NCBI GenBank assembly: GCA_966211795.1
Contig: CBIHNW010000023.1
Coordinates: forward strand, 13,194 to 77,193
Length of the DNA stretch: 64,000 nt
Origin: 21-14-0-10-47-8 sp966211795
Lineage (GTDB): Bacteria; Bdellovibrionota; Bdellovibrionia; Bdellovibrionales; Bdellovibrionaceae
Reading direction: 5' to 3'
Positions 34,278-43,488 of the stretch are shown piece by piece (position 1 is the first letter of the stretch; each line of letters starts with the position of its first letter). Both the position numbers and the translations under genes were made by a program. Under the pieces are notes generated by a model. It had not been told where the DNA came from, made no database searches, and saw only the letters and a program-made list of their open reading frames with translations.

Positions 34278-35363
34278 TTATTCTTCCTTGCCGATGGCTT
34301 TAGCTTCAAAATAATCGGGCACAACAAATAAGGGCTGTCTTGTACATCGGTAGCTCTTATGGGCCGCCAATTTCGGGCGGCCCACCTGCACGTAAGCTTC
34401 ATCCCAGATTTGCGCCAGCAGCGCCGCGGATCGAGCCATGTCGTTGACGATCAAAGATTCAAAGCGAGGCCCCATTTTTTCGGCCGGCTCACGTTCCGCT
34501 GGCGTGCGCAGGGACATGCCTTTTTCGTTTTTCTGAGTCGAAGGAGTTTTCACTTTATCCATGGCGAACACCTTGGGGATTTCTTGATTGGCTTCGATCG
34601 CCAAAGCTCGCATGCGCGCTAAAATGGATTTCTCATTTAAGAAAGCATATTTGGATTCGCTCTTCCGATACTGATTTCCCTTGTCGACCACTTTGGTCAA
34701 CAGCTGTGGCCCCTGGACTGCGACCAGGTTCTCTTCAAAGTAAGCGTGAATTCCGCCATGGCCTTTCAGGTAACCGTCATAGTCCACGGTTGAATGAAAG
34801 GGCTGTCCGTTATCTCCCACAAAGTGGCCCATCAATCCGAGATTCACCATAAAGTCGTAGGCCATTTTATTGAAGGCCAAATTGTCATCGCGTTCTTCTT
34901 TAGGGTTCGCCGGGGCCGCAGTTGTTTTCCATGCATCGGCCGGGCTGATGGCGCGACGATAAAATTGGTCCGCCCGCCACCAATTGGAACCCAGTTCGTT
35001 CGGCACTGAATTGATGGTGCCGCCCGGTTTGAACGGATTGGGTTTGCCGGTCATATCCGCGATGATCTTTTTGTAATCCAAAGGAATGTCCTTGGGGCTT
35101 GATCCTAAAAGCTCGACGTCTACATAGTGAGTCGCATCTCCGAATTTGCTCACCTCAGGACCCAAATCTCGCCAGTAGATGTCTGGAATATTGCAAAGGT
35201 ATCCCATGATATGCGGCTTGGCCTGTAGGTAATCGCGAAGGCCTTTTTCCTTCACCAAATAAACGGCGGCATCGCAGATGGTGTGATGGCCGCGGCCTCC
35301 CCACGAAAAAGCGGGAGCCGATAGCAACAAGGCTGAAATGAAAAGCATCAATCGTGAGCTCAT
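34278..35363 (-). CDS. Secreted S1/P1-type nuclease
   Basis: 361 residues, starting at 35363 where aaagga precedes the ATG. The signal peptide is cut before W-GGRGHHTICDAA, giving the N-terminal Trp that acts as a zinc ligand in S1/P1 nucleases. Further ligands are in GDATHYVDVEL and in GHFVGDNGQPFHS. The family degrades single-stranded DNA and RNA to 5' nucleotides with three zinc ions. It lies 11 bp after the last ABC permease gene of a nucleoside importer, so it probably makes the importer's substrates in the periplasm or outside the cell. Confidence 0.9.
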   Translation of the reverse strand: MSSRLMLFISALLLSAPAFSWGGRGHHTICDAAVYLVKEKGLRDYLQAKPHIMGYLCNIPDIYWRDLGPEVSKFGDATHYVDVELLGSSPKDIPLDYKKIIADMTGKPNPFKPGGTINSVPNELGSNWWRADQFYRRAISPADAWKTTAAPANPKEERDDNLAFNKMAYDFMVNLGLMGHFVGDNGQPFHSTVDYDGYLKGHGGIHAYFEENLVAVQGPQLLTKVVDKGNQYRKSESKYAFLNEKSILARMRALAIEANQEIPKVFAMDKVKTPSTQKNEKGMSLRTPAEREPAEKMGPRFESLIVNDMARSAALLAQIWDEAYVQVGRPKLAAHKSYRCTRQPLFVVPDYFEAKAIGKEE

Positions 35364-35374
35364 ATAAATTCCTT

Positions 35375-36241
35375 TTACTTCAAAGTGAGGTGTTGGCCCA
35401 AGGCTTTGGGGGCTCGGCTGTGACCAAAAAAGCCAGCCAGAGCAATGATCGTGACGAGATACGGGAGAGCCTGCACCCACTGAACCGGAATCCCGGTCTC
35501 TACACCTTGCAACCGAATTTGAACGGCATCAATCACTGCGAAAAACAAACAGGCCCCAAGGACAGGTAATGGCTTCCATTTGCCAAAGATCAGCGCGGCT
35601 AAGGCCATGAAGCCCCGGCCCGCAGTCATGTTCGGCGAATAGCTCGACGCCAAAAATAACGAAAGGCTTCCGCCCCCAAGGCCGGTCACAAATCCGGCGG
35701 CTAATAAAAAAGCCCAGCGAACTTTTTCGACCGAGTATCCTGCCGCAGCCAAAGCGAGAGGTTCTTCGCCCGCAAATCGCAACAAAAGGCCGGCCTTCGT
35801 TTTCGAAAATACGTACCAGATCAAAATCGCGAGCAAGATCGAAACGACGACGGGCTCAAAAGAAAATCTCACTTCAATCGGCAGGTTCGGGGTCGAGCCC
35901 GTCGAGTTGTAAAGAATTTTGGTCATGAAGGGTGCCACCCCGACCGCCAGCAGATTGATGCCGGTGCCGACGATGATTTGGTCCGTGCGAAATACCAAAG
36001 CGAAAATCCCGAATATGAAAGCGGTGCATAGGCCAGCCACTCCGCCCAGGAAAAATCCAGCCCACGCCGAACCAAAATACAGTCCGCCGATCGCCGCAAA
36101 CAAGGCCCCCATCAGCATGATGCCTTCGAGCGCGATTTGAATGATGCCCGAGCGCTCGCTCAGAAGTCCACCCATGGATGCGAAAACCAAAGGCGTGGCG
36201 CCACGAAGGACGCTGGTGAGAAAGGCGATGGCAAACATCAT
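35375..36241 (-). CDS. Nucleoside ABC transporter permease (NupQ-like)
   Basis: 288 residues with many membrane helices (FASMGGLLSERSGIIQIALEG, LAAGFVTGLGGGSLSLF). It belongs to the BPD_transp_2 permeases that serve BMP-type binding proteins. I start at 36241, where aaaggag sits just upstream; the TGA of the preceding gene overlaps this start. Forms a heterodimeric channel with the next permease. Confidence 0.88.
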   Translation of the reverse strand: MMFAIAFLTSVLRGATPLVFASMGGLLSERSGIIQIALEGIMLMGALFAAIGGLYFGSAWAGFFLGGVAGLCTAFIFGIFALVFRTDQIIVGTGINLLAVGVAPFMTKILYNSTGSTPNLPIEVRFSFEPVVVSILLAILIWYVFSKTKAGLLLRFAGEEPLALAAAGYSVEKVRWAFLLAAGFVTGLGGGSLSLFLASSYSPNMTAGRGFMALAALIFGKWKPLPVLGACLFFAVIDAVQIRLQGVETGIPVQWVQALPYLVTIIALAGFFGHSRAPKALGQHLTLK

Positions 36242-37269
36242 TTTGCTCTCCTTTTCCAAAATTTTCGTCCGTCCCAGAAGTAAACGGTCGCCACCGAGAA
36301 AATCAAAATGGCCTGGATGATCCGCGCAAAATCTCGCGTGATGAATTCGGTCTCGACATCCAGGTCGGACGCGCCTTTTTGCAGAACACCGAAAAGAAAG
36401 GCGGATGCTAAGATACCTAGCGGATGGTTGCGAGCCATCAAAGCCACCGCGATACCAACAAAGCCATAATCCGGTGAAAAGCCCATTTTAAAGCGTCCGG
36501 TCGAACCCAAGACCTCGTTCAAAGCCACGCATCCGGCTAAGGCGCCGGCCAGGGTCATGGCCAAAACTTTCATTTTTTTGGGATCAATGCCGTGAATTTT
36601 CGAAGCCTTTTCATTTTGCCCGGCCGCGCGAAGCTCGTACCCCCAAACGGTTCGGTACAGTAAAAAGTAAATCGCAATGCTGATCAGGACCGCAAAAATC
36701 AAACTGAGATTGGCCGGCGAATCTTGCAGCCACTTTTGCACGAAATCGTAACTCTTAAAAAGGTAGGCGTCGGGCAGTGGTTGCGATTCTGGATTTTGCG
36801 ATTCCGGATTTTTAATTAAGTTCAAGGTCACGTAGCTGGCCATCGCGGCGGCGATGAAATTCATCATCATGGTGACGATGACTTCGTGGCTGCCACGCCA
36901 AGCGCGAAGCCAGCCCGCGACCAGACCCCAAGCGGCACCGGCCGAGATTCCAACCAAGGCAATCAAAAGAGGGGCGATCACCGGTGACAGATTCGGAAAG
37001 CTGACACCAAACCAAGCCGCGGCGAGGGTGGCGACGGTCAATTGGCCCTCGGCACCAATATTGAACAGGCCCGCATGGAAAGCGATGCTGACCGAGAGAC
37101 CCGTGAAGATCAAAGACGTCGTGTAAAACAGAGCCAGCCCCAAATCGTAGGGCGAGCCAAAGGCGCTTTTTCCCAACACGATCAAAACGGACCATGGGTT
37201 TTCTCCGGCAAAAGCCGCTAGGGACAAAGCGATCGTCAGGCCAAGGATCAAACCAAAGATCGCCCTCAT
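36238..37269 (-). CDS. Nucleoside ABC transporter permease (NupP-like)
   Basis: 343 residues, all-helical membrane protein with the family patterns FHAGLFNIGAEGQLTVATL and a cytoplasmic coupling segment GQNEKASKIHGIDPKKMKVLAM. Partner of the permease encoded downstream; its start overlaps the ATPase gene by 4 bp. Gene pairing of two such permeases with a BMP-family binding protein identifies the uptake system for purine or pyrimidine nucleosides. Confidence 0.88.
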   Translation of the reverse strand: MRAIFGLILGLTIALSLAAFAGENPWSVLIVLGKSAFGSPYDLGLALFYTTSLIFTGLSVSIAFHAGLFNIGAEGQLTVATLAAAWFGVSFPNLSPVIAPLLIALVGISAGAAWGLVAGWLRAWRGSHEVIVTMMMNFIAAAMASYVTLNLIKNPESQNPESQPLPDAYLFKSYDFVQKWLQDSPANLSLIFAVLISIAIYFLLYRTVWGYELRAAGQNEKASKIHGIDPKKMKVLAMTLAGALAGCVALNEVLGSTGRFKMGFSPDYGFVGIAVALMARNHPLGILASAFLFGVLQKGASDLDVETEFITRDFARIIQAILIFSVATVYFWDGRKFWKRRAK

Positions 37270-38780
37270 GCATTCAGTCCTGTCATCAGATAACCAATTT
37301 TCATTTCGTTGAATTCGCTCTTCTTCATTTCGCCGACAATCTGCCCTTGAAACATGACCAGGATGCGATCCGACAGCTTCATCAATTCATCTAAATCCGA
37401 CGAGATCAGAAGCACGCAGCCGCCTTGATCCCGCATATTCAACATTTCAATGTGAATTCTTTCCATCGCCCCGATGTCGACCCCACGGGTCGGTTGCGCC
37501 GCCAGCAGAAAAGAAGGTTGGCGAAACATCTCGCGCGCCACCACCAACTTTTGCTGATTGCCTCCAGATAATTCGCGGAACATTTGCGATACGATGCCGG
37601 GGCGGACATCAAATTTTTGAATTTGTTCCTCCGTCTGCTTCTGAATTTGCGATCGACGAAGAATGCCGGATTTTTGAAACAATGGCAGACGATGCAATCC
37701 CAGCAGAAAGTTTTCACGCAAATCTGAATTTAACAGTGCCCCTTGGTGCAAGCGGTCTTCGGGAAAATATGAAATTCCAAGATCTTTCAGATCGCGTGCC
37801 GAATGATTCAAAATCGAAAGCTGATTGTAGATCACATCACCCTGAGTGACTTGAAAATCGACAGGGCTCAGTAAAAATTCGATGAGCTCTGACTGACCGT
37901 TGCCTTCGATGCCGGCGATCCCGACAATTTCATTTTTTTTGATCATGAAGTTCAGATTTCTCAAATTCAAGGAAGGAACGCTCAAGGATTTGATTTCAAA
38001 TTTGGTTTCGATGCTCGGGATGGCGCTGGGGGTGGGCAAAGTTTGCAGTTTTCGTCCGACCATCAATTCAGACAATTCTTGCGGCGAGGTTTCAGCAACT
38101 TTCAATGTTTTGACGGTGCGGTTGTGACGGAAGACCGTGACCTGATCGGCCAGGCTCATCACTTCTTTCAATTTATGGGTGATCAAAAGAATCGTTTTGC
38201 CTGCCGCCTTGAGATCGCGAAGCTGCGTGAACAGGGCTTGGGTCTCTTGCGGGGTGAGAACGGCCGTAGGTTCATCCAAAATCAAAATCTCGGCTTGATT
38301 GTAAAGAAGCTTTAAAATCTCGATCCGCTGTTGAAAGCCGACGCTCAGATTTTCAATCTTTTGATCCCAAGGAATCGGCATACCATATTTTTCGCAAAGT
38401 GATTGCAGTTTGGCGCGCATGCGCTGCTTAGCCAAGGGTTTGAAAAGAGATCCAACTTTGGCTTCATCCAAAAAGATATGCTCAAGCGCGGTCATCGGGC
38501 CGGCCAACATAAAATGCTGGTGAACCATGCCCAGACCATTTCGTTTGGCCTCGAGCGGGGACGTGAAATCAATGGGCTCACCACGAAGAAGAATCTCTCC
38601 TTCGTCCTTTTGGAAAAGCCCGAAAAGAATTTTCATGATCGTGGATTTGCCGGCCCCATTTTCGCCAACCAGAGCATGAATCTGGCCCTCGGCCACCGAA
38701 AACGATACCTGAGTGTTGGCGACGCAGTCTCCGAAGGCTTTCCCGACGTTTCGAAAATCGAGCAAAGTCTTCGCCGACAT
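37266..38780 (-). CDS. Nucleoside ABC transporter ATPase (NupO-like)
   Basis: 504 residues with two fused ATP-binding domains, as usual for sugar/nucleoside importers. Domain one shows Walker A GENGAGKSTIMK, signature-like NLSVGFQQRIEIL and Walker B ILILDEPTA. Domain two has GIAGIEGNGQSE (Walker A degraded) and the signature SGGNQQKLVVAREMF. Asymmetry of this kind is normal in the family. It is translated 2 nt after the binding protein gene and powers uptake with the two permeases. Confidence 0.9.
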   Translation of the reverse strand: MSAKTLLDFRNVGKAFGDCVANTQVSFSVAEGQIHALVGENGAGKSTIMKILFGLFQKDEGEILLRGEPIDFTSPLEAKRNGLGMVHQHFMLAGPMTALEHIFLDEAKVGSLFKPLAKQRMRAKLQSLCEKYGMPIPWDQKIENLSVGFQQRIEILKLLYNQAEILILDEPTAVLTPQETQALFTQLRDLKAAGKTILLITHKLKEVMSLADQVTVFRHNRTVKTLKVAETSPQELSELMVGRKLQTLPTPSAIPSIETKFEIKSLSVPSLNLRNLNFMIKKNEIVGIAGIEGNGQSELIEFLLSPVDFQVTQGDVIYNQLSILNHSARDLKDLGISYFPEDRLHQGALLNSDLRENFLLGLHRLPLFQKSGILRRSQIQKQTEEQIQKFDVRPGIVSQMFRELSGGNQQKLVVAREMFRQPSFLLAAQPTRGVDIGAMERIHIEMLNMRDQGGCVLLISSDLDELMKLSDRILVMFQGQIVGEMKKSEFNEMKIGYLMTGLNA

Positions 38781-38782
38781 GA

Positions 38783-39760
38783 TTACTTGGCCTTCTTGTA
38801 ATAATCGGGAACGGTGATTTTTCCGGCGATGATTTGGGCTTTCAGTTCTTCGACCTTTTTGCGGATCTCGGGGGTCAACAGTTTTTCGTTGTTGGCATCC
38901 ACGGCGTAATCAACGCCTTTATTTTTCAAACCAAATTGCAGAACCCCGGCTTTAAAGTTTCCGTCTTTGGCATCTTTGATTGTATCAAAGACCGCCACAT
39001 CGACCCGCTTCAACATGCTGGTCAAAATATAACCTGGCTTCATCCAGTTTTGGTTCGAGTCCACGCCGATGGCGAAAGCTTTTTTATCTTCCGCCGCATC
39101 GAAAGCTCCGGTGCCAGATGCTCCGGCGGCCACGAAGATCACGTCAACCCCGGTGTTGTATTGATTTAATGCCAGCTCTTTGGCTTTCGCAGGATTGTTC
39201 CAAGCTTCACCAGTGACGCCGATGAAATTTGAAACCAAATTCACTTTGCCGTTTATTTTTTCAGCACCAGCTTTATAGCCCATTTCAAAGCGACGGATCA
39301 GTGGAATGTCCATCCCGCCAATAAAACCGATTTTTCCTGTTTTGGATTTCAAGGCGGCGATAGCTCCGACCAAATAAGAGGCCTCTTGCTCTTCGAACAT
39401 CAAAGATTTGACATTGGGAGCAGTGACATTGCCGTCAACGATGGCGAATTTTTTATCGGGGAACTGGGTCGAGATTTTCTTCACCGCATCGGCCTGGGCG
39501 AAGCCGATTCCGATGATCAGGTCGAAATCTTTTTTGGCAAATGAGCGATGCAGATTTTCGATCGAGTTTGAATCGGTAGCTTCAACGTATTTCAGTTCAA
39601 TGCCCAATTCCTTTTGCGCTTTCAAAGCGCCTTCGTAGGCCGCCGAATTGAAAGACTTGTCATCTTTACCCCCCTTATCGAGGACCAAACCGACCTTAAA
39701 GGCAAATGCATTTGTGGCAAAAAGGGAAAGGGCAAAAATACTGATGAGGAAGTTTGTCAT
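38783..39760 (-). CDS. BMP-family nucleoside-binding protein
   Basis: 325 residues with signal peptide MTNFLISIFALSLFATNAFA and no lipobox, so it should be soluble in the periplasm. The mature protein begins FKVGLVLDKGGKDDKSFNSAAY, the classical start of basic membrane protein (BMP) purine-nucleoside binding proteins, and includes GFIGGMDIPLIRRFEMGY and VDVIFVAAGASGTG. It delivers nucleosides to the ABC permeases encoded after it. I start at 39760 because of aagga just before; the longer ORF lacks a signal peptide. Likely first gene of a six-gene operon. Confidence 0.9.
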   Translation of the reverse strand: MTNFLISIFALSLFATNAFAFKVGLVLDKGGKDDKSFNSAAYEGALKAQKELGIELKYVEATDSNSIENLHRSFAKKDFDLIIGIGFAQADAVKKISTQFPDKKFAIVDGNVTAPNVKSLMFEEQEASYLVGAIAALKSKTGKIGFIGGMDIPLIRRFEMGYKAGAEKINGKVNLVSNFIGVTGEAWNNPAKAKELALNQYNTGVDVIFVAAGASGTGAFDAAEDKKAFAIGVDSNQNWMKPGYILTSMLKRVDVAVFDTIKDAKDGNFKAGVLQFGLKNKGVDYAVDANNEKLLTPEIRKKVEELKAQIIAGKITVPDYYKKAK

Positions 39761-39844
39761 GTGATGGTCCTTGTTTCGGGATTCAAGGACTTTAGAGCTG
39801 ACAGCGAAATGAGTCAATTTCCGAGAGGAGGCTTAGCTTCAATC

Positions 39845-39886
39845 TGACAAAATGACCCATCACTTCAAGTGATACGCAATTTGTCA
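39845..39886. promoter_or_regulatory. Concentric double dyad, candidate operator
   Basis: TGACAAA (39845-39851) and TTTGTCA (39880-39886) are an outer inverted repeat, and ATCACTT-C-AAGTGAT (39859-39873) an inner perfect 15-bp palindrome. Their centres fall at 39865.5 and 39866. It lies in the divergent region between the nucleoside-uptake operon and the Crp-like gene, about 85 bp upstream of the first and 75 bp upstream of the second. Confidence 0.6.
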
Positions 39887-39960
39887 TAATCGATTTGTGG
39901 CGGGACCAACTTGTGCATGACCATTTTGTTAAGAGCTTTAACATCCCCTTGGAGGTGGTC

Positions 39961-40689
39961 ATGGCAATGTCAGTTTTCAATCCTGAACCTGCAGAACAGG
40001 TGACGAATCTCACTCCGAGTGCATCCCAGCAAAACTTTATGAGTTTTCGCTGGGACAATCCGGTTGATATTCTTTCGTTCAAAGAAAATGAATATGTTTT
40101 CAAAGAAGGCGAGCAGCCCCGTGGTCTTTACGCCATTCGTTCCGGCGCCGTCAAGGTTGTGGTGAACCGTAGCCTTACGCGTGGTCGCATGAGTTCCCCC
40201 GAATACGTCGTCAAAGTCGTCGGACCTGGCGATCTTTTTGGCTACAAAGCATTAATCAAGGGCACGGCTCATACCGACTTTGCAAAAACGTTGAGACCCA
40301 CCGAGATTTACGTTTATTCAAAAGATGCGGTTCTTTCAGTGATGAACGGTCCCAATTCCGTCGCAAAGATGCTGTTCAGTCAGTTTGTGAAAGATTTAGA
40401 TCAAAAAGAAACCATCAACCAACTGCATTACCTGGCTTCGGTTCAGGAAAGAATTGCATACCAGTTGTTGTTGTTGGCCGATAAATTTGGTGTTCCCACA
40501 GCAAATGGAACTTTGATCAGTCTCAAGCTGACCCGAAACGAATTGGCTCAGTTGGCAGGTACGATCAACGAATCTCTCAGTCGCCATCTGACCGAATTTA
40601 AAAATGAAGGCATCTTGGAATTGAACGGAAAAGAGATCATCGTCAAGGACCACCGCTCTTTGATGGAGAGATCTGGAAACTTTAAGTAG
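39961..40689 (+). CDS. Crp/Fnr-family transcriptional regulator
   Basis: 242 residues starting at 39961, placed 8 nt after ggagg. An N-terminal cyclic-nucleotide-binding-type beta-roll (VDILSFKENEYVFKEGEQPRGLYAIRSGAVKVVV, GPGDLFGYKALI) and a C-terminal HTH (LKLTRNELAQLAGTINESLSRHLTEFKNEGI). No Fnr-type Cys cluster is seen; the roll lacks the conserved cAMP-binding Arg/Ser pair as far as I can align it, so the signal is unknown. It is divergent from the nucleoside operon and may control it through the dyad at 39845-39886. Confidence 0.87.
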   Translation: MAMSVFNPEPAEQVTNLTPSASQQNFMSFRWDNPVDILSFKENEYVFKEGEQPRGLYAIRSGAVKVVVNRSLTRGRMSSPEYVVKVVGPGDLFGYKALIKGTAHTDFAKTLRPTEIYVYSKDAVLSVMNGPNSVAKMLFSQFVKDLDQKETINQLHYLASVQERIAYQLLLLADKFGVPTANGTLISLKLTRNELAQLAGTINESLSRHLTEFKNEGILELNGKEIIVKDHRSLMERSGNFK

Positions 40690-40750
40690 TTCACGTTTTC
40701 GTTTTCGCCTGACTTGACACGCGACCTGTCATTTCGGTACGCCCAGTCTC

Positions 40751-41461
40751 ATGGAAATCATTGGCGTCATCGAATCTTGCTATCGCGATAAATTTGGCAC
40801 GCCCCGACAGCCGGGGCTTGCACCCTCATCTTGGGCTCGGCTTCAATTGAAAAAAGAGTGGCAGCCCGAGCTCGCTTTGCAAGGTCTCGAAGGATTTTCT
40901 CACCTTTGGGTGATTTTTCTTTTTCATCAAAATACCAATCTTCGTTATCACGCCAAAGTCCATCCGCCCCGTATGCAAGGCGAGCAAATCGGCGTTTTCG
41001 CAACCCGATCTCCGCATCGTCCGAATCCGATCGGCCTTTCGCTTGTCAAAATTGAAAAGATCGACGGCGATTCGATTTTCATTTCGGGCGTGGATCTGGT
41101 TGATGGAACGCCGGTTTTGGATATCAAGCCCTATCTACCCGAGGTCGAATCCAAACCAGAAGCCAAGGGTGGTTGGTCTCAAGATGCTTCCAAGGTGAAG
41201 GCCAGCGTGCAATGGACGCCAGAGCAAGAGGAAGTGGTTCGGCAGTGGGCTGAGCGAATTTCCCAGCCGGCTTTGAAAAATTTAATCGAAGAAACATTAG
41301 CCCTGGATCCACGTCCTTTGGTTTACAAGGGCTACGAGGGGACCGATTCCCCTTATCGCCAATCCCACGCCGTTCGCTTATTCGATGGCGACATTCATTT
41401 CGCCTTTAGCGCTCCCGAAACGATCCAAATCCGCGATATTCGTTTTTTGAATAGTAAGTAA
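40751..41461 (+). CDS. trmO: tRNA m6t6A37 methyltransferase TrmO
   Basis: 236 residues of the TrmO/VirR (UPF0066) family, which methylates threonylcarbamoyl-adenosine at position 37 of certain tRNAs using SAM. Hallmark segments are visible: KFGTPRQPGLAP, LQGLEGFSHLWVIFLFH, GVFATRSPHRPNPIGLSLVKI and GVDLVDGTPVLDIKPYLP. A C-terminal extension (about 155-236) as in many homologues includes DPRPLVYKGYEGTDSPYRQ. Length is normal. Confidence 0.93.
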   Translation: MEIIGVIESCYRDKFGTPRQPGLAPSSWARLQLKKEWQPELALQGLEGFSHLWVIFLFHQNTNLRYHAKVHPPRMQGEQIGVFATRSPHRPNPIGLSLVKIEKIDGDSIFISGVDLVDGTPVLDIKPYLPEVESKPEAKGGWSQDASKVKASVQWTPEQEEVVRQWAERISQPALKNLIEETLALDPRPLVYKGYEGTDSPYRQSHAVRLFDGDIHFAFSAPETIQIRDIRFLNSK

Positions 41462-41663
41462 CCGTCAAAGATCTGGACGGACTTAGAGTTTTTTTAGATC
41501 GTGCAAAAGAAGCTTCCTCAAGATTTTGTTTCAGGTCAAAATCTGCATTGCTGAATGACTGAGGTGTTGGCGTCGTCATGACATTGCGGTCACTCGAGCT
41601 GAAGATCCTTGTGGAAAGAAATGGTCCGAACAATCTGAATTTATCAATTCGATAGAGGTTTCG

Positions 41664-42632
41664 ATGGAAGTCACAACCGCACGTCCCACTCAGCGCAAAG
41701 TTCCAACACTGAGCCTGCAATCTTATACCGAGGGCACGCCCGAAGAGCAGAAGCGTTTCATCGAACAGCTCTATACTGGAATTAAGGATTATGGATTTAT
41801 CGTGTTGAAAGATCACGGGATTCCTCAATCTCTGTTTGATAAAGCCTATGCCTTGCTCGAACAGTTTTATGCTCTGCCGGTGGAAACCAAGCTGAAATAT
41901 GCCGGTGTTCACGGCGGCCAACGCGGTTACACGCCTTTTGGAAAAGAGCACGCTAAAGATTCGCCGGTCATGGATCTGAAAGAATTCTGGCATGTCGGCC
42001 GCGAAGTTTCGCCCACGCACAAGTTTGCAAAGTATTATCCCAACAATGTTTGGCCGTCTGAAATTCCAGAATTCAAAGAAGTTTTCTCGACCTTGTATTC
42101 GGCTTTGAACGAAGCCGGAAAAGCCATGCTACAGGCCCTGACTTTTCCACTGGATGTTCCACAAAATTATTTCGATTACATGGTGGAAGATGGAAACTCG
42201 ATCTTGCGATTGCTGCATTACCCACCGATTCCGCAAGGCACGGATCCGCGCTGTTTACGGGCCGCTCCGCACGAAGATATCAATTTGATCACCTTGCTGC
42301 CAGCCGCGACTGCGGGTGGGTTGCAGTTGAAAGATCGCGATGGCACCTGGCTGGATGTCGAAGGCCAACCGGGCGAGCTGATTGTTGACGCCGGCGATAT
42401 GTTGGCGCGAGCTTGCAATGACGTGATTCCATCGACGACTCATCAAGTGGTGAATTCACCAGAAGCTTCCTCGAAAAGCCGTTATTCGATGCCGTTTTTC
42501 ATGCATCCGCATCCGGAAGCGATGTTATCCTGCATTCCATCTTGCAAAGGCGCAGGAGCGAAATATCCCGACATCTCGTCGCATGCTTTCTTGATGCAAC
42601 GATTGGAAGAGATTGGGCTCTTGAAAAAGTAA
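41664..42632 (+). CDS. Fe(II)/2-oxoglutarate-dependent oxygenase (IPNS family)
   Basis: 322 residues. Typical N-terminal DIOX_N region (RFIEQLYTGIKDYGFIVLKDHGIP) and a catalytic core with the iron ligands H-x-D in APHEDINLITLL and the distal His in STTHQVVNS, followed by the 2-oxoglutarate-binding Arg in SKSRYSMPFFM. Related to isopenicillin N synthase, plant ethylene-forming enzyme and similar oxidases; substrate unknown. The ribosome-binding site is gatagagg before the ATG at 41664. Confidence 0.85.
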   Translation: MEVTTARPTQRKVPTLSLQSYTEGTPEEQKRFIEQLYTGIKDYGFIVLKDHGIPQSLFDKAYALLEQFYALPVETKLKYAGVHGGQRGYTPFGKEHAKDSPVMDLKEFWHVGREVSPTHKFAKYYPNNVWPSEIPEFKEVFSTLYSALNEAGKAMLQALTFPLDVPQNYFDYMVEDGNSILRLLHYPPIPQGTDPRCLRAAPHEDINLITLLPAATAGGLQLKDRDGTWLDVEGQPGELIVDAGDMLARACNDVIPSTTHQVVNSPEASSKSRYSMPFFMHPHPEAMLSCIPSCKGAGAKYPDISSHAFLMQRLEEIGLLKK

Positions 42633-42744
42633 TCTCGGGCGCCTCTGTCTCGAGCCACAAGTGCTATGGCCTTTGGTCCAGGGAATTGAATGAAAGCTGT
42701 CCATAACTGGACGGCTTTTTTTTTCACTGCAATCATCTCAAGTG

Positions 42745-43479
42745 ATGGCAATCCGTAGACACAATCGAACAATTTGGACCCTGGCCGGAGTGATTTTTCT
42801 TCTGGTGCTGGTCTTTTTGTTTCGCGACGGTCGCCTGGAGCACCTCTTCAATTCTGAGCAAGACAAACCCAAGGAAACGACCGAGGCGACGTCTAGCGAA
42901 GAGCAGTTCGGCGATAAAGTGAGCGAGATGATGCAAGACACATCTCAAAACGTCGAATCCAAAAAGAAATTCGCACTAGCTTTAGATAAAATGGGCGCTT
43001 GCTTCCAGATGGCGGGAACCACAGGTACCGACCTTCCAATTTTGCAAATCGAATCCCTGTATCAAAGATTTCAAAACGAGCTGGGGCCCGTCGCGCATCA
43101 AGCCGACCGTTGGATGAATTGGCATCTGCGAACTCCGGATGGCCGCGAAAGACGCCTGCGATTGGAAATCACCGAGTCTGATGAAGGTCATATCGGGCGA
43201 GAGCTTCATTACTTCAGTGTTTCGCGAGATGGTCAGCCCAGCCCGTTAGAGTTAGAGCCAGGGCAAGCCGACAACCCGACGGACGAAGTCATCAACCAAA
43301 TGCTCAAAGAGGGCGAAGTTTTTTACAAAGAACGGGCCGCGGTCTCATTCTTTCCGAATGGTGAGCACGTCGAATACACCGAGAAAAACGGCGATCTGTC
43401 TGAAATCGAATTTTTTAAAGAGAGCAAACAATTTCGTTGCTCGGATATTCTGGTTCCTGAAAACTGTCAGTGCTTATAG
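42745..43479 (+). CDS. Membrane-anchored protein of unknown function
   Basis: 244 residues with one N-terminal membrane helix (about 11-28, TIWTLAGVIFLLVLVFLF) and a hydrophilic, charged periplasmic part containing a Glu/Thr/Ser-rich linker. The C-terminus holds FRCSDILVPENCQCL with three Cys. No domain recognised. The GTG at 42742 is an alternative start; both lack a strong Shine-Dalgarno. It is 9 bp before the YceI gene, so the two are probably co-transcribed. Confidence 0.6.
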   Translation: MAIRRHNRTIWTLAGVIFLLVLVFLFRDGRLEHLFNSEQDKPKETTEATSSEEQFGDKVSEMMQDTSQNVESKKKFALALDKMGACFQMAGTTGTDLPILQIESLYQRFQNELGPVAHQADRWMNWHLRTPDGRERRLRLEITESDEGHIGRELHYFSVSRDGQPSPLELEPGQADNPTDEVINQMLKEGEVFYKERAAVSFFPNGEHVEYTEKNGDLSEIEFFKESKQFRCSDILVPENCQCL

Positions 43480-43488
43480 GAGAACAGT

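Noticed and set aside
41406..42020. 204-codon minus-strand ORF
   Set aside because: Spans the end of trmO and the start of the oxygenase in antisense; no features of a real protein.
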